In this document: one piece after another, positions 6,388 through 7,347 of the stretch
Layout of the letters: each line of letters starts with the position of its first letter
How positions within the stretch are numbered: position 1 is the first letter of the stretch
Source: Tepidiphilus sp.
GTDB taxonomy: Bacteria; Pseudomonadota; Gammaproteobacteria; Burkholderiales; Rhodocyclaceae
Reading direction: 5' to 3'
DNA: 7,347 nt
Assembly (NCBI GenBank): GCA_028684345.1
Contig: JAQUGB010000086.1
Location: 1-7,347 of the forward strand
The notes under the pieces: generated by a model
The model's input: the letters and a program-made list of their open reading frames with translations, nothing else
Databases searched by the model: none
What the model was told of the DNA's origin: nothing
Made by a program: the position numbers and the translations under genes

Positions 6388-7347
6388 TCAATCGCTGCGT
6401 TTCACATAGGGGTTTTCCGACGTGCGCCATTCGAGCTTGAGCGGCGTGCCGCGCAGACGGAAGGCTTCGAGGAAACCATGCTCGAGATAGCGCCGGTACG
6501 ATTTGGGCAGATGCTCGAGCGCATTGCCGTGGATGACGATCACCGGCGGATTGCTGCCCCCCTGATGGGCGTAGCGCGGTTTCGGACGAAAGAGTCCATG
6601 ACGCGGCGGAGCCTGGCGTTTGACCAGCTCCTGGAGCACCCGGGTGAGCTGTGGCGTGGGTAACTTGGCAAACGCAGCGGCATGGGCTTCGTCCACGGCC
6701 TTGAGGAGAGGATCCAACCCGCGCCCCTGGGCCGCCGAGAGAAAAACGGTGCGCGCGAACGAGAGAAACCCCAGTTTGCTGGCAAGCTGCGTCTTCACCA
6801 AGCGACGATGATAGTCATCGACGGCGTCCCATTTATTCACCGCAATCACCAAGGCGCGTCCGGTCTCGAGAATGAATCCACCGAGGTGCGCGTCCTGGTC
6901 CGCGATCTCCTGCGTCGCGTCGAGCACGAGCACGACGACGTTGGCCCGCTCCACCGCCTGTAGGGTCTTGATCACCGAAAATTTTTCCACCGCCTCGGTG
7001 ACCCGCCCCTTGCGGCGCACACCAGCAGTGTCGACGAGCACGTAGCGGCGCGAGCCCCGCACGAACGGCACCTCGATCGCATCGCGGGTCGTCCCTGGCA
7101 GGTCGTAGGCGATGAGCCGCTCTTCGCCCAAAAGGGCGTTGATGAGGGTCGACTTGCCCACGTTGGGACGGCCGACCACCGCCACGCGCGGCGCGTCTTC
7201 CTCCTGTGGCGGCTCGTTCGAGTCTTCTTCGGGAAAATCGGCCAAGACTTCAGCGATCATCTGGCGTACGCCCTCACCGTGCGCCGCCGAGATGGCCATG
7301 GGCTCACCCAGCCCGAGGGCGTGGAATTCGGCTGTGACGTAGGTCTG
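6388..7347 (-). CDS. der: GTPase Der (EngA), 5' end outside the window
   Basis: Tandem-GTPase protein needed for 50S ribosomal subunit maturation. The last 319 residues are visible. The frame is open to the window edge, so the methionine at 7297-7299 is internal: the 16 codons upstream of it continue the family sequence (EFHALGLGEP). In this fragment, AISAAHG at about 18-24 is the G5 motif of the first G domain. An acidic linker (PEEDSNEPPQEED) follows at about 39-51. The second G domain has G1 GRPNVGKST at 59-67, G2 TTRD at 86-89, G3 DTAG at 106-109, G4 NKWD at 171-174 and G5 SAAQG at 204-208. The C-terminal KH-like domain (about 225-319) includes NPPVIVIHGN and ends in ENPYVKRSD. Most of the first G domain, perhaps 130-150 residues, is missing. 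Its stop (6388-6390) precedes hfq by 98 bases. Confidence 0.97.
   Translation of the reverse strand, partial: QTYVTAEFHALGLGEPMAISAAHGEGVRQMIAEVLADFPEEDSNEPPQEEDAPRVAVVGRPNVGKSTLINALLGEERLIAYDLPGTTRDAIEVPFVRGSRRYVLVDTAGVRRKGRVTEAVEKFSVIKTLQAVERANVVVLVLDATQEIADQDAHLGGFILETGRALVIAVNKWDAVDDYHRRLVKTQLASKLGFLSFARTVFLSAAQGRGLDPLLKAVDEAHAAAFAKLPTPQLTRVLQELVKRQAPPRHGLFRPKPRYAHQGGSNPPVIVIHGNALEHLPKSYRRYLEHGFLEAFRLRGTPLKLEWRTSENPYVKRSD

Noticed and set aside
6322..6663. Plus-strand open frame beginning ATGAAAAAATGG in the der-hfq gap and running opposite der.
   Set aside because: Most of it is antisense to the der C-terminal domain, with no recognisable protein features and no clear ribosome binding site.
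7297..7299. Methionine codon as a start for a 303-residue single-GTPase protein.
   Set aside because: The frame continues upstream with Der-family sequence to the window edge, so this Met is internal to a truncated der and not a new short GTPase.

Overview
This window is a compact, entirely minus-strand gene cluster from a GC-rich bacterium, most likely a betaproteobacterium. Read in the direction of transcription (from right to left), the order is der (5' end cut off by the window edge), hfq, hflX, hflK, hflC, a yjeT-like DUF2065 gene, hisZ and purA. This is the enterobacterial hfq-hflX-hflK-hflC-yjeT-purA order with two differences: der sits upstream of hfq where enterics have miaA, and hisZ lies between yjeT and purA. 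From general knowledge, that arrangement is typical of Betaproteobacteria. The protein sequences agree, for example Hfq with an Arg-Arg-Glu-His rim. I cannot place the organism more precisely.

Layout. Positions 6388-7347 hold der (ribosome-assembly GTPase, last 319 codons). A 98-base gap follows, the longest non-coding stretch in the window, with a weak candidate promoter for hfq, a 7-base tandem repeat and a U6 run just before the hfq ribosome binding site. Positions 6038-6289 hold hfq. A 71-base gap separates it from hflX (4824-5966, TTG start). From hflX onward the genes are tightly packed: hflX/hflK overlap by 14 bases, hflK/hflC overlap by 4 bases (ATGA), and hflC-yjeT, yjeT-hisZ and hisZ-purA are separated by 17, 8 and 18 bases. 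There are no rRNA, tRNA, CRISPR or mobile-element signals, and no stretch over 100 bases lacks a gene.

How the genes relate. Der and HflX are ribosome-associated GTPases, one for 50S maturation and one for rescuing or splitting stalled ribosomes under stress. Hfq is the RNA chaperone for small-RNA regulation. HflK and HflC form the SPFH/prohibitin-type membrane complex that encloses and modulates the FtsH protease. YjeT is a tiny two-helix membrane protein of unknown function. HisZ is the regulatory subunit for the short form of ATP phosphoribosyltransferase (HisG), and PurA makes adenylosuccinate from IMP on the way to AMP. The last two are housekeeping metabolic genes in the same transcription unit.

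I see no new biological system here; this is a conserved core region. The points worth a second look are small: start-site choices for hisZ, hflC and hflX, an HflX that lacks the usual C-terminal extension, a small hairpin over the hflX ribosome binding site, possible regulatory sequence before hfq, and strong over-representation of CTCGAG.
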